Assembly (NCBI GenBank): GCA_947165805.1
Contig: CAMVBT010000037.1
Coordinates: 1 to 12,698 of the forward strand
Reading direction: 5' to 3'
From: an uncultured Clostridia bacterium
GTDB lineage: Bacteria; Bacillota; Clostridia; Oscillospirales; Ruminococcaceae
Length of the DNA: 12,698 nt
Below the pieces are notes generated by a model. That model was given only the letters and a program-made list of their open reading frames with translations. It did no database searches and had not been told where the DNA came from. Positions within the stretch are counted from its first letter, which is position 1, and each line of letters starts with the position of its first letter. Positions 11,776 to 12,698 of this stretch are shown here, in pieces. A program made the translations under genes and the position numbers.

Positions 11776-12528
11776 ATGAACGATACGCAGTACAAGGTTT
11801 TAATGATAGACGATGACGAGCTTATAGCACGCTCGACGGCGGAATACTTCAACATACTCGGCTTGCGGACAGCATACGTTACAAGCTATGACGCGGCGGT
11901 GGAGTTTCTGGATGCGCACGATATATCGCTCCTGCTGCTCGACATAAATCTCGGTGACAGGTCGGGCTTCGAGCTGTGCAAGCAGATACGCGGGAGTTAC
12001 GATATGCCGATACTGTTCATAAGCGCACGAACGAGCGATGATGATGTTATAATCGCGCTGAACATCGGCGGCGACGACTACATAAAAAAGCCCTACACTC
12101 TGAATGTGCTGTTTGCAAAGGTGAAGGCAATACTCGGCAGATACGAAAAAGCAAAAGAAGCGGCAGAGCTTGCGGCTGCGGCGGGAGTGTCAGATTCTGA
12201 CGGCGCATGCGTTTCCGAGGACGGCAGGATATATCTGCGCGACAATGTGTACCTCGACACGGGAATGCACAAGCTGATAGCTGACGGAGAGCCGGAGGAA
12301 CTTCGGGCAATGGAATACAAGCTGCTTGTATATCTTCTGGAAAACACCGGAAGAGTTGTAACAAAGGACGAGCTGCTCAAAAACGTATGGGGCGACGAGT
12401 ACACCTCAGACGGCACGATCTCGGTGCATATCCGCCACCTAAGAGAAAAGACAGAGCTTGACCCGAAGGATCCCGCTATAATAAAGACCGTATGGGGCGT
12501 GGGGTACGTTGTGGAGAAAAGCGAATGA
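11776..12528 (+). CDS. OmpR/VanR-type response regulator transcription factor
   Basis: A 250-residue two-domain regulator. The receiver domain (about 5-120) has the acidic pair D12/D13 (MIDDDE), phosphoacceptor D56 (LLLLDINLGDRSGFELC), switch S83 (FISAR) and K105 (DDYIKKPY). After an Ala/Glu linker (about 126-150) comes a winged-helix DNA-binding domain (about 155-248; AMEYKLLVYLLENTGRVVTKDELLKNVWG, TISVHIRHLREK, IKTVWGVGYVVEK). I chose ATG 11776 because GGGGGAAG (11766-11773) lies just upstream, the receiver fold starts there, and the promoter sits within the longer GTG-11701 frame. Its stop overlaps the next start (ATGA), indicating coupling to a kinase gene. The regulated genes are unknown. 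Confidence 0.93.
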   Translation: MNDTQYKVLMIDDDELIARSTAEYFNILGLRTAYVTSYDAAVEFLDAHDISLLLLDINLGDRSGFELCKQIRGSYDMPILFISARTSDDDVIIALNIGGDDYIKKPYTLNVLFAKVKAILGRYEKAKEAAELAAAAGVSDSDGACVSEDGRIYLRDNVYLDTGMHKLIADGEPEELRAMEYKLLVYLLENTGRVVTKDELLKNVWGDEYTSDGTISVHIRHLREKTELDPKDPAIIKTVWGVGYVVEKSE

Positions 12529-12698
12529 AAAGGTATATCGGAATTGCGGCAGCGGCGGCGGTGATGATATTTGCCGGAGTAATACTGTTAGCGCTGCTGA
12601 CTTCGGGTGATGATCTGTTTGCGGACAGCGGCTCCCGCGAAAGGATAGTCGTGCTCAATGACATTGCGCGGACTGCCGAAGCCCACCGTTCGGAACTG
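12525..12698 (+). CDS. Probable sensor histidine kinase, N-terminal fragment (cut by window end)
   Basis: The frame opens with ATG at 12525, overlapping the response-regulator stop by 4 nt, and runs without a stop for 58 codons to the window edge. It begins MKRYIGIAAAAAVMIFAGVI and continues ILLALLTSGDD: a short basic start and one hydrophobic helix (about 5-26), then a polar extracytoplasmic-looking stretch. That and the coupling to an OmpR-type regulator fit a membrane sensor kinase. No HisKA or ATPase motif is inside the window, so the function is inferred from context. Confidence 0.7.
   Translation, partial: MKRYIGIAAAAAVMIFAGVILLALLTSGDDLFADSGSRERIVVLNDIARTAEAHRSEL

Noticed and set aside
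1..12698. CRISPR array, insertion sequence, prophage, toxin-antitoxin or defence system
   Set aside because: No regularly spaced repeats, transposase or integrase, terminal inverted repeats with target duplications, or defence-family proteins are visible.

Overview
This window reads as a chromosomal housekeeping segment of an anaerobic Clostridia-type Firmicute, most likely Oscillospiraceae/Ruminococcus-like. The evidence is the rpmH-rnpA-yidD-yidC-jag block, a CoA-dehydratase activase-type protein, strong GGAGG-type ribosome sites, consensus vegetative promoters in AT-rich gaps, and codon use rich in GC-ending codons. All genes run on the + strand. The long minus-strand open frames are shadows of this codon bias. 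The taxonomy is inferred from gene content only.

Layout: (1) 1-690 is the C-terminal part of an acyl-CoA dehydratase activase-related protein. (2) 691-1790 is an SPFH/prohibitin-like membrane protein. Its consensus promoter is bracketed by two identical dyads, and a terminator follows. (3) 1895-4285 is a PcrA/UvrD helicase. (4) 4467-7828 is a probable three-gene unit: a FapA (DUF342) protein, an ABC ATPase with no permease beside it, and a degenerate EAL-HDOD protein. (5) 7829-11343 is the rpmH-rnpA-yidD-yidC-jag operon (ribosomal protein L34, RNase P protein, YidD, the YidC insertase, the Jag/KhpB RNA-binding protein), with an elaborate promoter/leader and a terminator. (6) 11383-11458 is tRNA-Gln(TTG), followed by a very strong terminator. 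(7) 11537-12698 holds a regulatory region, an OmpR/VanR-type response regulator, and the start of a translationally coupled gene that is probably its sensor kinase.

The rpmH block links translation (L34), RNA processing (RNase P), membrane protein insertion (YidC/YidD) and RNA binding (Jag). In many Firmicutes it lies beside dnaA/oriC and continues into mnmE-mnmG. Here neither neighbour is present: upstream is the FapA/ABC/HDOD unit, and downstream are tRNA-Gln and a two-component system. A perfect DnaA box nevertheless remains in the rpmH leader.

I see no CRISPR array, insertion sequence, phage or defence island, and no convincing new multi-gene system. The points most worth a second look are regulatory: the paired dyads around the SPFH promoter, the consensus promoter built into a terminator-like hairpin with a DnaA box and second hairpin downstream, and the apparent AUU start codon of yidC.
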